A stretch of 64,000 nt of DNA, taken from the NCBI GenBank assembly GCA_020632975.1, contig JACKEL010000002.1, positions 62,001-126,000 of the forward strand. The letters run 5' to 3'. This DNA is from Myxococcales bacterium. GTDB taxonomy: Bacteria > Myxococcota_C > UBA6777. Positions 44,431-53,569 of this stretch are shown here, in pieces (the first letter of the stretch is position 1; the number at the start of each line of letters is the position of its first letter). The translations under genes were made by a program, and so were the position numbers. A model generated the notes under the pieces. The model made no database searches. It saw nothing but the letters and a program-made list of their open reading frames with translations, and was not told where the DNA came from.

Positions 44431-45552
44431 ATGCGGAAGATCGCCTTGGCTACAACCTTCCTCTCCTTGGGAACCTTCCTCGTCGGTTTCCATAAGCCCA
44501 CGCCACTCAAACAAGAAAACCCTCTCAGCATCAAAGCGAAAAAGGCGCCCTTGCGTGTTGCGCAGAATACGAAAAAACCCGAACCCCAGGTCGATGTCCC
44601 TGAAGGTTTTTTGATGGCCTACAAGCCACTGCCCAAAGACTACCATAACGCATCGAGCCGTAGTGCCGCCAAGATCGATCTTGGTCGTATGCTTTATTAC
44701 GATACGCGCCTCTCCAAAAACCACGACCTCTCTTGCAATAGCTGCCACAAACTCGACAACTACGGCGTGGACAATGAGCCCACCTCGGTCGGCCACAAAA
44801 AACAACGCGGCGATCGCAACTCACCCACTGTATACAACGCAGCAGGCCATTTTGTGCAGTTTTGGGATGGCCGTTCGCCACACGTCGAACACCAAGCCAC
44901 CCAACCCGTTCTCAACCCCGTTGAGATGGCGATCCCAAATCCCGCATACGCTGTCAAAGTACTCAAGTCGATCCCCGGCTATGTAGCTGCCTTCCAAAAA
45001 GCTTATCCCAAAGAAAAAGATCCCGTCACCTACAAAAATATGGGCGATGCCATCGGCGCTTTCGAGCGTGGCTTGGTCACCCCTTCGCGTTGGGATGCTT
45101 TCCTCAATGGCAAGAAAGATGCGTTGACCAACGCGGAAAAACAAGGCTTCATCAAGTTTGTGAGCAGCGGATGTTTGACTTGTCACATCGGCCCCCAACT
45201 TGGCGGTCACATGTACCAAAAAGCGGGCCTGATCAAGCCTTGGCCCAACCAAAAAGACAAAGGCCGCGGCACCCTGCTCAAAGACAAGACCTACGATATG
45301 TTCTTTAAAGTCCCTGGTCTGCGCAATATCGCCAAGACCGCGCCCTATATGCACGATGGTTCGGTCAAAACCCTGCCCGAAGCTGTTGCTATGATGGCAC
45401 GTCACCAATTGGGTCGCGAACTCTCCAAAGAAGATATCGCTTCCATCGTGACCTTCCTCAACGCACTTACGGGCTCTGTGGACGCCAACTACATCAAAAA
45501 GCCCGCACTCCCCGCATCTTCGGCAACCACCCCCAAAGCCGACCCCAACTAA
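44431..45552 (+). CDS. Di-haem cytochrome c peroxidase (MauG/CcpA family)
   Basis: The ATG follows AAAGGAG and a signal peptide (residues about 1-20) is present. Two c-type haem sites are CNSCH (102-106) and CLTCH (248-252). The segments L-G-R-M-L-Y-Y-D-T-R-L-S, R-N-S-P-T-V-Y-N-A and K-V-P-G-L-R-N-I-A-K-T-A-P-Y-M-H-D-G match bacterial di-haem peroxidases, which reduce H2O2 to water in the periplasm with electrons from cytochrome c. The length of 373 is slightly over the usual 320-350, because of an N-terminal Lys/Pro-rich stretch and an Ala/Pro/Thr tail. Its haem maturation would need genes outside this window. Confidence 0.93.
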   Translation: MRKIALATTFLSLGTFLVGFHKPTPLKQENPLSIKAKKAPLRVAQNTKKPEPQVDVPEGFLMAYKPLPKDYHNASSRSAAKIDLGRMLYYDTRLSKNHDLSCNSCHKLDNYGVDNEPTSVGHKKQRGDRNSPTVYNAAGHFVQFWDGRSPHVEHQATQPVLNPVEMAIPNPAYAVKVLKSIPGYVAAFQKAYPKEKDPVTYKNMGDAIGAFERGLVTPSRWDAFLNGKKDALTNAEKQGFIKFVSSGCLTCHIGPQLGGHMYQKAGLIKPWPNQKDKGRGTLLKDKTYDMFFKVPGLRNIAKTAPYMHDGSVKTLPEAVAMMARHQLGRELSKEDIASIVTFLNALTGSVDANYIKKPALPASSATTPKADPN

Positions 45553-45768
45553 TCCATCCAAATCCCCACTCTTTTCAATCCAATACAGTCCCCGATTAAA
45601 TATCTTTCTCTTTCGATTCGTCAGAGTGAAGTCTCTCCAAGACGAGGGGCTAAGCCTGCAACGAAGCCCTCTTGATTGAACAGGGAAAACGAACTACTCT
45701 ATCGCCGTTTCCAGAGGGTATAGTTGGATTTTCCCTGCAACCACCGCTCATGACAAAGGAGCCTCACG

Positions 45769-46227
45769 ATGCAGTTTACGCTACGCACAATCTTTTTGGC
45801 TTTGGCCTTCGCAGTTGCTTTTAATGCCACCGCTTTCGCAAAAGGCGATATGCGCGTCATCGGTAAATGGAAGACCATCGATGACAAGACCAAACAAGCT
45901 AAGTCCATCGTCGAGATCAAACTCGTCAATGGAAAGTTGACAGGGAAGATCCTCAAACTCTTCCGCAAAAAAACCGAAAACCAAGATCCCTCATGCGACA
46001 AATGCACCGGCAATCGCAAAGATAAAAAGATCATTGGTATGACCATCATCTGGGACATGACCCCCAAAAATGACGTCACTTGGGGCCACGGCAAGATCCT
46101 CGATCCCGCAAACGGCAAACAATACGGTTGCTCGATCTGGTTGGACTCCAAAAATCCTAACCGCCTCAAAGTTCGCGGCTGGTTGGCCTTCTTCTTCCGC
46201 GATCAAACTTGGCACCGCGCAAACTAA
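45769..46227 (+). CDS. Exported DUF2147 protein
   Basis: The 152-residue protein starts after AAAGGAG, and the signal peptide ends near A-T-A-F-A-K. The mature part is V-I-G-K-W-K-T-I-D-D-K-T…S-I-V-E-I, G-K-L-T-G-K-I, a D-P-S-C-D-K-C-T-G Cys pair, and G-K-I-L-D-P-x-N-G-K-x-Y-G-C. This is the lipocalin-like small beta-barrel of DUF2147, and such proteins are periplasmic. Function is unproven. It stands about 215 bases after the peroxidase gene on the same strand and probably has its own promoter. Confidence 0.85.
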   Translation: MQFTLRTIFLALAFAVAFNATAFAKGDMRVIGKWKTIDDKTKQAKSIVEIKLVNGKLTGKILKLFRKKTENQDPSCDKCTGNRKDKKIIGMTIIWDMTPKNDVTWGHGKILDPANGKQYGCSIWLDSKNPNRLKVRGWLAFFFRDQTWHRAN

Positions 46228-46383
46228 TCCCCTTCTCACTCCCCCCTTCCTCTCCTCCCCCATCCGCCCAAAAACACACACACAATCACCTATACCCATC
46301 GAGAAAAAGGGCGCTCTTGCCACACGGCCTTCGTTCGGCTAGGATACCGCACGCTCAAACCTGCCTATAGAGGAGAAGATCGG

Positions 46384-48333
46384 ATGACAAAAGAACCGCT
46401 GTGGCGCCCATCTCCTGCGCGCGTTGCACAAGCGCAGATCACGCAATATGCCAAGATGATCCAAGAACAAACAGGCCAGTCCTTTCGAGACTACTGGGAT
46501 CTTCACGCTTGGTCTGTTCGCGAAACGGCAGCTTTTTGGGAGTCCATCTGGAAACTGGGTGAGGTCAAAGCCTCGCAACCCTACACCCAAGTCTGGGAAC
46601 CTGGCGCAGACATGCTCTCCTCGCGTTGGTTCTCTGATGCCCGCCTCAACTTTGCAGAAAATCTCTTACAAGGCGATGACGACGCAGAAGCCATCCTTTT
46701 CCACAACGAGATCGGCACCCGACGCGTCCTCACCTATGCCCAACTCCGCGATCAAGTCGCACGACTCGCACGTTGGATGAAACAACAAGGCGTCCAGATG
46801 GGCGATCGCGTTGCTGCTTACATGCCCAATATCCCCGAAACCATCGTAGGGATGCTCGCTGCGACATCGCTTGGCGCGATCTGGTCCTCGACATCACCCG
46901 ACTTTGGTGAACGCGGTGTCCTCGACCGTTTCGGCCAGATCGAACCCAAGATCTTGCTCACCACAGATGGCTACACTTACAAAGGTAAGCCCGTCCGTTC
47001 CCTCGACCGTATCCCCCGACTGATCGAGGCCATCCCCTCGATTGAACATGTCCTTGTGGTGGGATACCTCGATGAGATCCCCAAGATCCAAGACACCCCC
47101 AAAGCCACCAGTTTCCAAGACGCCCTCTCTGGCGAAACGACAAGCCTCACCTTTACTCATACCCCCTTCGATCACCCGCTGTATATCCTCTATTCTTCAG
47201 GAACAACGGGCGTTCCCAAATGTATCGTCCATGGCGTGGGCGGCACCCTCCTTCAACACATCAAAGAACAACGCCTTCACACAGATCTGCGCCCAAGTGA
47301 TCGCTTCTTTTACTTCACCACATGCGGCTGGATGATGTGGAACTGGCTCGTCAGTGGCCTCGCTTCCAAAGCCACACTCGTCTTGTTCGAAGGCTCCCCC
47401 TTCCACCCCAGCGAAGAAGTCTTGTGGAAGATCGCTGAAGAAGAAAAACTCCAGTTCTTCGGAACCAGCGCCAAATACCTCGCTGCCCTCGAAAAAACAG
47501 GACTCAAGCCCAAAGAGCGCTACGATCTCTCTAGCCTACGCGCGATCCTCTCGACAGGCTCGCCTCTTTCGGATGCTTCTTTCCATTATGTCTACCGCGA
47601 TATCAAAGAAGACCTCCATCTCGCTTCGATCTCTGGAGGCACCGATATCATCTCCTGCTTTATGCTTGGAAACCCCACACTCCCCGTCTACTCGGAAGAG
47701 ATCCAGTGCGCGGGCCTTGGCATGGACGTCCAAGCTTGGTCTGACGACGGACAACCCGTCCAACAAGAAAAAGGCGAACTTGTATGCGTCAAGCCTTTCC
47801 CCTCCCAACCTGTGGGCTTTTGGCAAGATGAAGACGGCTCGCGTTATCGTGGGGCCTACTTTGAACACTTCCCTGACATCTGGCGACATGGCGATCTGAT
47901 CGAGTTTACCGAACACCACGGCGTTACCATCTATGGCCGCTCTGACGCAACACTCAACCCTGGCGGCGTTCGCATAGGCACCGCTGAGATCTACCGCGCC
48001 ATCGAGCCTTTGCCCGAGGTCCTTGACAGCCTCGTCGTAGGACGCGATATCGACAACGACGTGGAAGTGATCCTCTTTGTGAAACTCGCGCCACAGGTCG
48101 AATTCTCCGAAGAACTCGCCAAAAAGCTCCGCGATACCATCCGCAAAGAAACCACGCCACGCCACGTTCCCGCACACCTGATCCCCATCGCGGATATCCC
48201 CTACACCATCAGCGGGAAAAAAGTAGAGATCGCTGTTCGAAGAATCCTTCATGGAAAAGATGTCCCCAACAAAGATGCACTCGCCAACCCCCAAGCCCTC
48301 GAACTTTACCGCGATCTCCCTCAATTAAAATAG
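46384..48333 (+). CDS. aacS: Acetoacetyl-CoA synthetase
   Basis: The 649-residue protein belongs to the ANL acyl-adenylate family, in the acetoacetate:CoA ligase subgroup, which activates acetoacetate with ATP and CoA. This links ketone-body or polyhydroxybutyrate carbon to central metabolism. Start after GAGGAG. The N-terminal W-x-P-S and F-A-E-N-L-L segments are typical. Visible motifs are YSSGTTGVPKCIVHG (about 268-282), T-C-G-W-M-M-W-N, S-G-G-T-D-I-I-S-C, Y-G-R-S-D-A-T-L-N-P-G-G-V-R and S-G-K-K-V-E with the catalytic/acetylatable Lys near 613. bioY follows 56 bases later on the same strand, possibly as a two-gene unit. Confidence 0.92.
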   Translation: MTKEPLWRPSPARVAQAQITQYAKMIQEQTGQSFRDYWDLHAWSVRETAAFWESIWKLGEVKASQPYTQVWEPGADMLSSRWFSDARLNFAENLLQGDDDAEAILFHNEIGTRRVLTYAQLRDQVARLARWMKQQGVQMGDRVAAYMPNIPETIVGMLAATSLGAIWSSTSPDFGERGVLDRFGQIEPKILLTTDGYTYKGKPVRSLDRIPRLIEAIPSIEHVLVVGYLDEIPKIQDTPKATSFQDALSGETTSLTFTHTPFDHPLYILYSSGTTGVPKCIVHGVGGTLLQHIKEQRLHTDLRPSDRFFYFTTCGWMMWNWLVSGLASKATLVLFEGSPFHPSEEVLWKIAEEEKLQFFGTSAKYLAALEKTGLKPKERYDLSSLRAILSTGSPLSDASFHYVYRDIKEDLHLASISGGTDIISCFMLGNPTLPVYSEEIQCAGLGMDVQAWSDDGQPVQQEKGELVCVKPFPSQPVGFWQDEDGSRYRGAYFEHFPDIWRHGDLIEFTEHHGVTIYGRSDATLNPGGVRIGTAEIYRAIEPLPEVLDSLVVGRDIDNDVEVILFVKLAPQVEFSEELAKKLRDTIRKETTPRHVPAHLIPIADIPYTISGKKVEIAVRRILHGKDVPNKDALANPQALELYRDLPQLK

Positions 48334-48388
48334 CTTTTTTCTGAGGACTTTGCCCTCTTTACTCTTAGCTCTCTAAAGGAAAAGCCTG

Positions 48389-48976
48389 ATGCATACCCTA
48401 CCGCAAGCAACCTTCGCTGACCTTTGGCGCCCCCACCATGCGCAACATGCGCGCGTCTACGACGCTGGGTTGATCCTCGCTGGCAGCCTTTTGATCGCAC
48501 TTTGCGCACAAATCGCGATCCCCCTGCCCTTTACGCCTGTCCCTGTCACGGGACAAACCTTCGCAGTCTTGCTCGTGGGTATGACCCTTGGTGCATGGCG
48601 CGGCGCGGCTAGCGTCCTCTTCTACCTCACCCAAACCGCTTTGGGCTTGCCCTTCCTCGCAGGCGGCAAAGCTGGCTCCGCGCTTTTGCTTGGCGCAACG
48701 GGTGGTTACCTGATCGGCTTTGTCTTCGCCGCTTGGATCGTCGGTCGCATGAGCGAGCACGGTTGGGATCGCTCCCCCATCAAAACTGCACTCGCCATGA
48801 CCATCGCCACCGCGCTGATCTTCGTTTGCGGACTCGTCTGGCTCTCCGCCTTCGTCCCCGCAAACAAACTGCTCCAACTTGGTTTGCTGCCCTTCCTCCC
48901 TGGCGCCGTGATCAAAATTGGTCTCGCCACTTGGCTCCTCCCCACCGCTTGGAAAATCCTCGGGCGAAACGCCTAA
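48389..48976 (+). CDS. bioY: Biotin transporter BioY
   Basis: The 195-residue protein starts after AAAGGA and has about six hydrophobic segments. Conserved BioY signatures are I-P-L-P-F-T-P-V-P-V-T-G-Q-T-F-A-V-L-L-x-G, G-A-W-R-G, Y-L-T-Q-T-A-L-G-L-P-F-L-A-G-G and G-G-Y-L-I-G-F-x-F-A-A. BioY is the substrate-binding S component of an ECF-type biotin importer and can act alone in some bacteria. No bioM/bioN genes are next to it in the window. Confidence 0.93.
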   Translation: MHTLPQATFADLWRPHHAQHARVYDAGLILAGSLLIALCAQIAIPLPFTPVPVTGQTFAVLLVGMTLGAWRGAASVLFYLTQTALGLPFLAGGKAGSALLLGATGGYLIGFVFAAWIVGRMSEHGWDRSPIKTALAMTIATALIFVCGLVWLSAFVPANKLLQLGLLPFLPGAVIKIGLATWLLPTAWKILGRNA

Positions 48977-49356
48977 ATCCATATCCCCACACACCCCATC
49001 GGGCGCCCACCGTGGGGCGCCCCTGGACAGGTATATTTCACCACATCCCGCATACCATCAATCATCCCGCATCCCACATACCATGCCACATACCATCGGG
49101 CGCCCCTGGGTATATTTCGTCGTATCCCATCGGCCATCCGTTTATTCAATGGACAGACGATACCTTTTCGATGTCCAATCATTGAACATCCCGAAACCAT
49201 CGGCCCTTTCAACCTTGCATCCTCGCTTGATGCAAATCCGCGTTTGCACTACAGCGCCACGCATCCGAAGAAAACACACAACATCTTGGCCCAGGCTTTG
49301 CTGTTGGACGCCCAGTCCAAAAACAACCAAACCATCCACAAGCCAAGGAGCCTCCC
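48977..49356. other. Intergenic region with GC hairpins and ACATACCATC-type repeats
   Basis: The 380-base gap between bioY and the next gene contains the hairpin repeat at 49001-49118, with short repeated words such as CATCCCGCAT, CATACCAT and GTATATTTC. The right half (49140-49340) shows no gene or clear signal. Confidence 0.5.
49001..49118. repeat. GGGCGCCC hairpin and a shortened second copy
   Basis: GGGCGCCC (49001-49008) and GGGCGCCC (49015-49022) flank a 6-base loop. A second copy at 49098-49105 keeps only one self-complementary GGGCGCCC. Both are preceded by CATC and followed by CTGG and GTATATTTC, so the second is probably a deletion derivative of the same element. Confidence 0.75.
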
Positions 49357-50082
49357 ATGTTGAAAGTCACCACCAAACCCCCTGTCCTGATGGCCCGCAC
49401 AGCACCCAACAACAAAGCTTCTTCCGGTCCCTTTAAAGACAAGATGCAACAATCAGAGAACAACAAAGGCGAATCCACCAAGCTTTATGCTCGCACGGGT
49501 AAAAAAGTCTTAGACAAAGCTCTCGAAAAAGAAAACAAATCAAAAAAGACCGAAGATTCCGGTGAAACAAACGATAAATATGCAGATTTCGCAGAAGAGC
49601 TTGAACGTTACCTTTGCGAAGCAGAAGGAAAGCCCTACCCCCCACAAGACACCAACAAAACCAAAGGCTCAAAAAGCCCCGATGCTTCTTGTAAAACAGC
49701 CAACTCAAACAAAACAGCCAACTCGAACAAAACAGACAAGACGGAGAAAACGGACAAGGCCGAAAAGACCGATCCATCCGACGACGAAGAAGGACCACTC
49801 GATCTCGATGACGTCTTTCAATGCCTAGACGAGCTTGGATTCAATGCACTTGATGGAAAAGCAGACCCCTTTGACCCCAACTTTTTGAAGAAGATCCTCA
49901 ACCACCCCAAAGCCACCCCCAAACAAAAAGCTGCCGCAAAAGCGCTGTTGAAACATCACGAATACCTCGGAAAGTCCGAAGTCAAAGACAAGGTACTCAC
50001 AGCCCACACTTGCCACTACCTTCGCAACGAGATGATGCGCTCTTTGATCTCGATGCTCCTCGCAAACCAGTCCCTCGTCTGA
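49357..50082 (+). CDS. Low-complexity Lys/Thr/Asn-rich protein of unknown function
   Basis: AAGGAG precedes the ATG. The 241-residue protein has no signal peptide. The N-terminal half is polar, with Lys/Glu-rich helices. Residues about 108-140 are a run of repeated N-K-T-A-N-S-N-K-T and D-K-T-E-K-T-D units, and an acidic stretch D-D-E-E-G follows. The C-terminal 90 residues form a compact helical domain (L-D-D-V-F-Q-C-L-D-E-L-G; A-A-A-K-A-L-L-K-H-H-E-Y-L; a final hydrophobic helix L-I-S-M-L-L-A-N-Q). Secreted-effector or surface-linker proteins can look like this, but no family is recognised. Confidence 0.6.
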   Translation: MLKVTTKPPVLMARTAPNNKASSGPFKDKMQQSENNKGESTKLYARTGKKVLDKALEKENKSKKTEDSGETNDKYADFAEELERYLCEAEGKPYPPQDTNKTKGSKSPDASCKTANSNKTANSNKTDKTEKTDKAEKTDPSDDEEGPLDLDDVFQCLDELGFNALDGKADPFDPNFLKKILNHPKATPKQKAAAKALLKHHEYLGKSEVKDKVLTAHTCHYLRNEMMRSLISMLLANQSLV

Positions 50083-50396
50083 TCCCCACGCTCACCAGGC
50101 ACCAAACAACCGACCCACACGACCATCACATCAACTTGGTCTATACCAAAATGGTACAATCTACGCACAACCATTCGATCTAAAAGAACAATCCCATAAA
50201 AGCTATGCCATTTTGGTGTATCTCCCTCAAGATCTGCGCTTCCACCCCACCCCCCCATACAAAAAATCTATTTTATTTCAAAGCACTGCATCGCTCACCT
50301 GTCTTGGTATGGCGCCTGCAATCCGCGAAAGCCAGACACCGCCCATCTTTTCGAGCCCGAAAGCGCAAAGCCCAGACCACAGGAAGGAGCCCTGCG
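50083..50396. other. Intergenic region with a 10-bp inverted repeat
   Basis: About 310 bases lie before the small membrane protein gene. Apart from the inverted repeat at 50145-50217 no element is convincing. A start further upstream in the 50397 frame lacks a binding site. Confidence 0.45.
50145..50217. repeat. Separated 10-bp inverted repeat
   Basis: ACCAAAATGG (50145-50154) and CCATTTTGGT (50208-50217) are exact complements; flanking TA bases extend the match. The 53-base spacing is too long for one dimeric operator, so DNA looping or paired sites are possible. Confidence 0.45.
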
Positions 50397-50861
50397 ATGG
50401 ACCCCGTACAGAGCTATCTAACGCACACTTTGACACCTTCAAAGTCACGAAGATCTCGAAGGCTACGATGGTTTGGCTCTGGCTTGATCCTCTTGGTACT
50501 TTTTGGATGGTGGGCAAGCCGCCACCTCGAAGCTGCCAAAGGATGCCCTTCTTCCCTACAGCATCCGAGAAAACAGAATCCCTTGTTTGGCCTAACATGG
50601 CGCAAGAAACGATGGGAAGGCGTGATCCAAAAACAACTGAAAGCGGGATCTTACACTTATCTTCAACTCAAAGGCACCGCTCAAAAAGCCCTTTGGATGG
50701 TCGTGATGGGCAAAGGTCCCACGCCTCAAACCTATGTCAAAGCGACCACGTATGGAGCCCGCACGCCCTTTTTCTCACAACGCCTTCAACGATGCTTTCC
50801 CACCCTGTATTTCGGGCGAATTACACAGAGCCAACACGTCTCAGAAAAAAGGAAACCCTGA
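50397..50861 (+). CDS. Small membrane-anchored protein with NrfJ-like OB domain
   Basis: ATG 50397 follows AGGAAGGAG and gives 154 residues. One membrane helix (about 27-45) anchors it. The domain after it has V-I-Q-K-Q-L-K-A-G-S-Y-T-Y-L-Q-L-K, A-L-W-M-V-V and F-F-S-Q-R-L-Q-R-C-F-P-T-L-Y-F-G. This matches the pattern of small exported OB-fold proteins related to NrfJ (G-Y-T-Y-L-x-L-x … W-V-A … F-x-S-K-x-L-x-R-x-F-x-x-I-Y-F). Function is not established. Its stop is 1 base before the TTG start of the next lipoprotein gene, so the two are translationally coupled. A histidine-kinase pair follows. Confidence 0.65.
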   Translation: MDPVQSYLTHTLTPSKSRRSRRLRWFGSGLILLVLFGWWASRHLEAAKGCPSSLQHPRKQNPLFGLTWRKKRWEGVIQKQLKAGSYTYLQLKGTAQKALWMVVMGKGPTPQTYVKATTYGARTPFFSQRLQRCFPTLYFGRITQSQHVSEKRKP

Positions 50862-50862
50862 T

Positions 50863-51447
50863 TTGAAAAACACAAAACCTTCTCTTTTTCGCACCTCTTC
50901 GTGGCTCAGCCTTGCAACACTCTGCTTTGGAATGTTGTTCTTGGTCCACTGCGCCACGCCCACCCCGCCAAGCAACGGGCAAAATGCACTCACTTCTTGC
51001 ACAGAAGATGACGTCGCAAACCCCACCTTTTTTGGGCCACTCGCGGGAGAAGACGGACAACTCAAGACCAAACCCGAAGGCTCCTTTTTTGTCGTCTCTA
51101 CCCACATGAAGTTATGGCAAGACTCCAACGAAGCGATGGGGATCTTTCAACAAGTGATGGCAGGAATCCAACAAGCTTTCCCCAAGTCTGAGGGCTTGCT
51201 TGCGGCTTCGCTGATCTATTCGCAAAAGTGCGGATACGCCAGGACGGTAAGCATCTGGAAAGATTATGAGTCGATGTCGAAGTTTGTGGTCGCAGAAGCC
51301 CATGCCAAAGCCATGGCCTCTGCACCCAAGATCGCAAGCCATTTTCGCACGACACACTGGGAAGAACAGACCAACAACTGGCCCGTCACATGGGACACTG
51401 CGAAGAAAAAGTTACTTGACGTCGAAGTCAGAGTTTATACAAAGTGA
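50863..51447 (+). CDS. Lipoprotein with ABM-like domain
   Basis: TTG 50863 is chosen. It lies 1 base after the upstream stop, with GGAAA about 7 bases before it, and it opens a lipoprotein signal (L-A-T-L-C-F-G-M-L-F-L-V-H-C) with the lipidated Cys near residue 30. The 194-residue protein has a beta-alpha-beta core: G-S-F-F-V-V-S-T-H-M-K, then a helix with Q-Q-V-M-A-G-I-Q-Q-A-F-P, L-L-A-A-S-L-I-Y-S, and W-K-D-Y-E-S-M-S-K-F-V-V-A-E-A-H-A-K-A. This resembles the ABM dimeric alpha-beta barrel. Enzymatic activity is doubtful. It is coupled to the previous gene. Confidence 0.7.
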   Translation: MKNTKPSLFRTSSWLSLATLCFGMLFLVHCATPTPPSNGQNALTSCTEDDVANPTFFGPLAGEDGQLKTKPEGSFFVVSTHMKLWQDSNEAMGIFQQVMAGIQQAFPKSEGLLAASLIYSQKCGYARTVSIWKDYESMSKFVVAEAHAKAMASAPKIASHFRTTHWEEQTNNWPVTWDTAKKKLLDVEVRVYTK

Positions 51448-51523
51448 GCCACACAAGGCTTGTGGAGCCTTGAAGATCAAACAAAGAGAAAAATTCTTAC
51501 TATTCTATCCAAGGAGTTTCTTC

Positions 51524-53569
51524 GTGTTTTTCGATCAGCCTTTTGATGTTGGCAGGTTCACACGAAGAGACAGCTTCTCCAAGAAGCGCATGGGAGGGAG
51601 CTTTCTTCTCTTCTCCACACTCTTCTTGTGTTTATTCGTTGCCCCCCCAGCTTATCCCCAAACAAGCCAACGCGCTGTGCAGTGCGCGCCCCCACAACAA
51701 CACATCGATCTGATCGAGACGAAGGGCGACATCCATACACTAGAAGAATTCTTACAAAAAAGAAAAGACTTCTCGTTTCAACGCTTCAAAGCGCGCTACT
51801 TTCGACCGCCGACCAACACCAAAGCCTCATGGCTCCGCTTTCAATTTAAGTCCCCTCATCGCTCTGTCCCTTTTCAACAGTGGGTCTTGCAACTGCGACA
51901 CTTGGATCTGCATCGCGTACGCGTCTTTTTCCCTGTCGATCTTCAGCAGAAAATGTGGAAAGAGTGGACCTTGAGGCGTTACGAAGTAGATGGTGCCTCG
52001 CTCCAAACCAACATGCCTTTTCGACTGGCTCCTTGTAAGCAGATCACCTTTTATATCCTTGTCGTCCCCATCGCATCGTCCCATTGGTCGGGGCATTTGA
52101 GACTAAAAGTTCAGTCCTACCGTTCATGGATCAAGCACCATGATCTTTTTCGTTTGCTCAATGGCCTTTATTTTGGCGTTCTCTTGGGCCTGTTGGTGGT
52201 CCATTTCTTTCTGTACCTTTGGTTGCGCGACACAAGCGCAAAGTGGTTTGTCCTTTACCATCTTTCGCTTTTGTTTTTTATGCTTGGAGGAAATGGTTTT
52301 CTCCACCCCATCTTTGCGCTGTATCAGTGGTCGCCTACCAATATCTTCCGTATGCAAGAGCTTTTGCTCGGTTTTTTTATCTTGTGGGCGATGCTTTACA
52401 CACGAAGTTTCTTGCAGACCCAAGTCCTCCCCAAAGTGGACCGACTGATCCTTGCTTATACTGCCCTTGTCATCGGGTTTCTGCTCTCTGCGTTCGTCGC
52501 TCCGCCTTCCTTTCTTGGGCGTTACTCCCAGATATTGGGGCTTTTGTCGCCCTTCGCAACGATCATCCCAGGCTGGATCTTTTGGCGACGAGGCTACCCG
52601 CCAGCCTTTATCTACCTGTTGGCTTGGGGGGTATTTAGCATCGCGTCCTTTTTGTTTGCCTCGCCGTTATGGGACGATTGGGGATTCCTCATCTTCCAAG
52701 TGGGTTCGGGGATCAGCGCGATCTTGCTCTCGCTTGCGATGGTTCAGCGCATCCGCTTGCTTCGAGAGGACCGCGAACAAGCAGAGCGTCAGATCTTGCA
52801 GGCCGAAAAGATGGCGACTTTGGGGCAGTTGGTGGCGGGCGTCGCACACGAAGTAAACAATCCTGTGGGCTTCCTGACCTTCAATTTGCCGATCCTTCGG
52901 CAATATATCGACGCCCTCGAACCCATCCTATTATCCGCCCAAGAAGAACGCCCCACGATGAAGATCTTGCGGATGCCTGTCGAAGAGTTTTTGGAAGACA
53001 GCCGCAAACTCCTCGACAACATGGAACATGGGACCTCGCGCATCGCAAAGATCGTGCGTGATCTTCGCGGATATGTCCGCCGCCAAGAACAAGATCAACC
53101 CGTCCCATCGGATCTTTCGAGCATCATCGAAACCATCCTCACTCTCGTGGGGAAACAGATCGAAGACAAAGTACAGCGCATCGACGTCGAGATCGAGCCC
53201 GATATCCCGAAGATTTCCTTCAAAGAAGGAAAACTCGAACAGGTCCTGATCAATCTACTGTTAAATGCCGCCCAAGCCGCAAAAGAAGAAGGCGCGCAGA
53301 TCAGTATCAAGGCTTATCGTTCGGCAACAAGGGCACATTGGATCGTCATCGAAGTAAGAGACGATGGTCGAGGTATCCCTGCCTCGATCAAAAACAATAT
53401 CTTCTCGCCCTTCTTTACGACCAAAGGCCGAGAGGCCAACATGGGGCTGGGCCTTTCGATCTCTTTGCGTATCATCGAGGAGCACGGCGGTACCTTGCAT
53501 GTAGAAAGTGCAGAAGGCCAAGGTGCTTGCTTCACGATCTCGCTTCCATCTGGAGAATCAACAACATGA
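51524..53569 (+). CDS. Sensor histidine kinase with 7TMR-DISM module
   Basis: GTG 51524 has AAGGAG 7 bases upstream and gives 681 residues; ATG 51590 is an alternative. A signal-like segment (about 24-42) leads an exported beta-sandwich domain of about 45-200 (W-L-R-F-Q-F-K; L-R-H-L-D-L-H-R-V-R-V-F). Seven hydrophobic helices follow (about 210-400), the 7TMR-DISM layout. The kinase part has the H box VAGVAHEVNNPVGFL with phospho-acceptor His442. The ATPase part has LEQVLINLLLNAAQAA, D-D-G-R-G-I-P and G-L-G-L-S-I-S. Its stop overlaps the ATG of the NtrC-like regulator by 4 bases, so they form a two-component pair. Confidence 0.9.
   Translation: MFFDQPFDVGRFTRRDSFSKKRMGGSFLLFSTLFLCLFVAPPAYPQTSQRAVQCAPPQQHIDLIETKGDIHTLEEFLQKRKDFSFQRFKARYFRPPTNTKASWLRFQFKSPHRSVPFQQWVLQLRHLDLHRVRVFFPVDLQQKMWKEWTLRRYEVDGASLQTNMPFRLAPCKQITFYILVVPIASSHWSGHLRLKVQSYRSWIKHHDLFRLLNGLYFGVLLGLLVVHFFLYLWLRDTSAKWFVLYHLSLLFFMLGGNGFLHPIFALYQWSPTNIFRMQELLLGFFILWAMLYTRSFLQTQVLPKVDRLILAYTALVIGFLLSAFVAPPSFLGRYSQILGLLSPFATIIPGWIFWRRGYPPAFIYLLAWGVFSIASFLFASPLWDDWGFLIFQVGSGISAILLSLAMVQRIRLLREDREQAERQILQAEKMATLGQLVAGVAHEVNNPVGFLTFNLPILRQYIDALEPILLSAQEERPTMKILRMPVEEFLEDSRKLLDNMEHGTSRIAKIVRDLRGYVRRQEQDQPVPSDLSSIIETILTLVGKQIEDKVQRIDVEIEPDIPKISFKEGKLEQVLINLLLNAAQAAKEEGAQISIKAYRSATRAHWIVIEVRDDGRGIPASIKNNIFSPFFTTKGREANMGLGLSISLRIIEEHGGTLHVESAEGQGACFTISLPSGESTT

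Noticed and set aside
50213..50866. 217-codon frame overlapping the OB-fold protein in another phase
   Set aside because: The alternative frame (start 50397) has AGGAAGGAG, a membrane helix and coupling with the next gene; this one has none of these.
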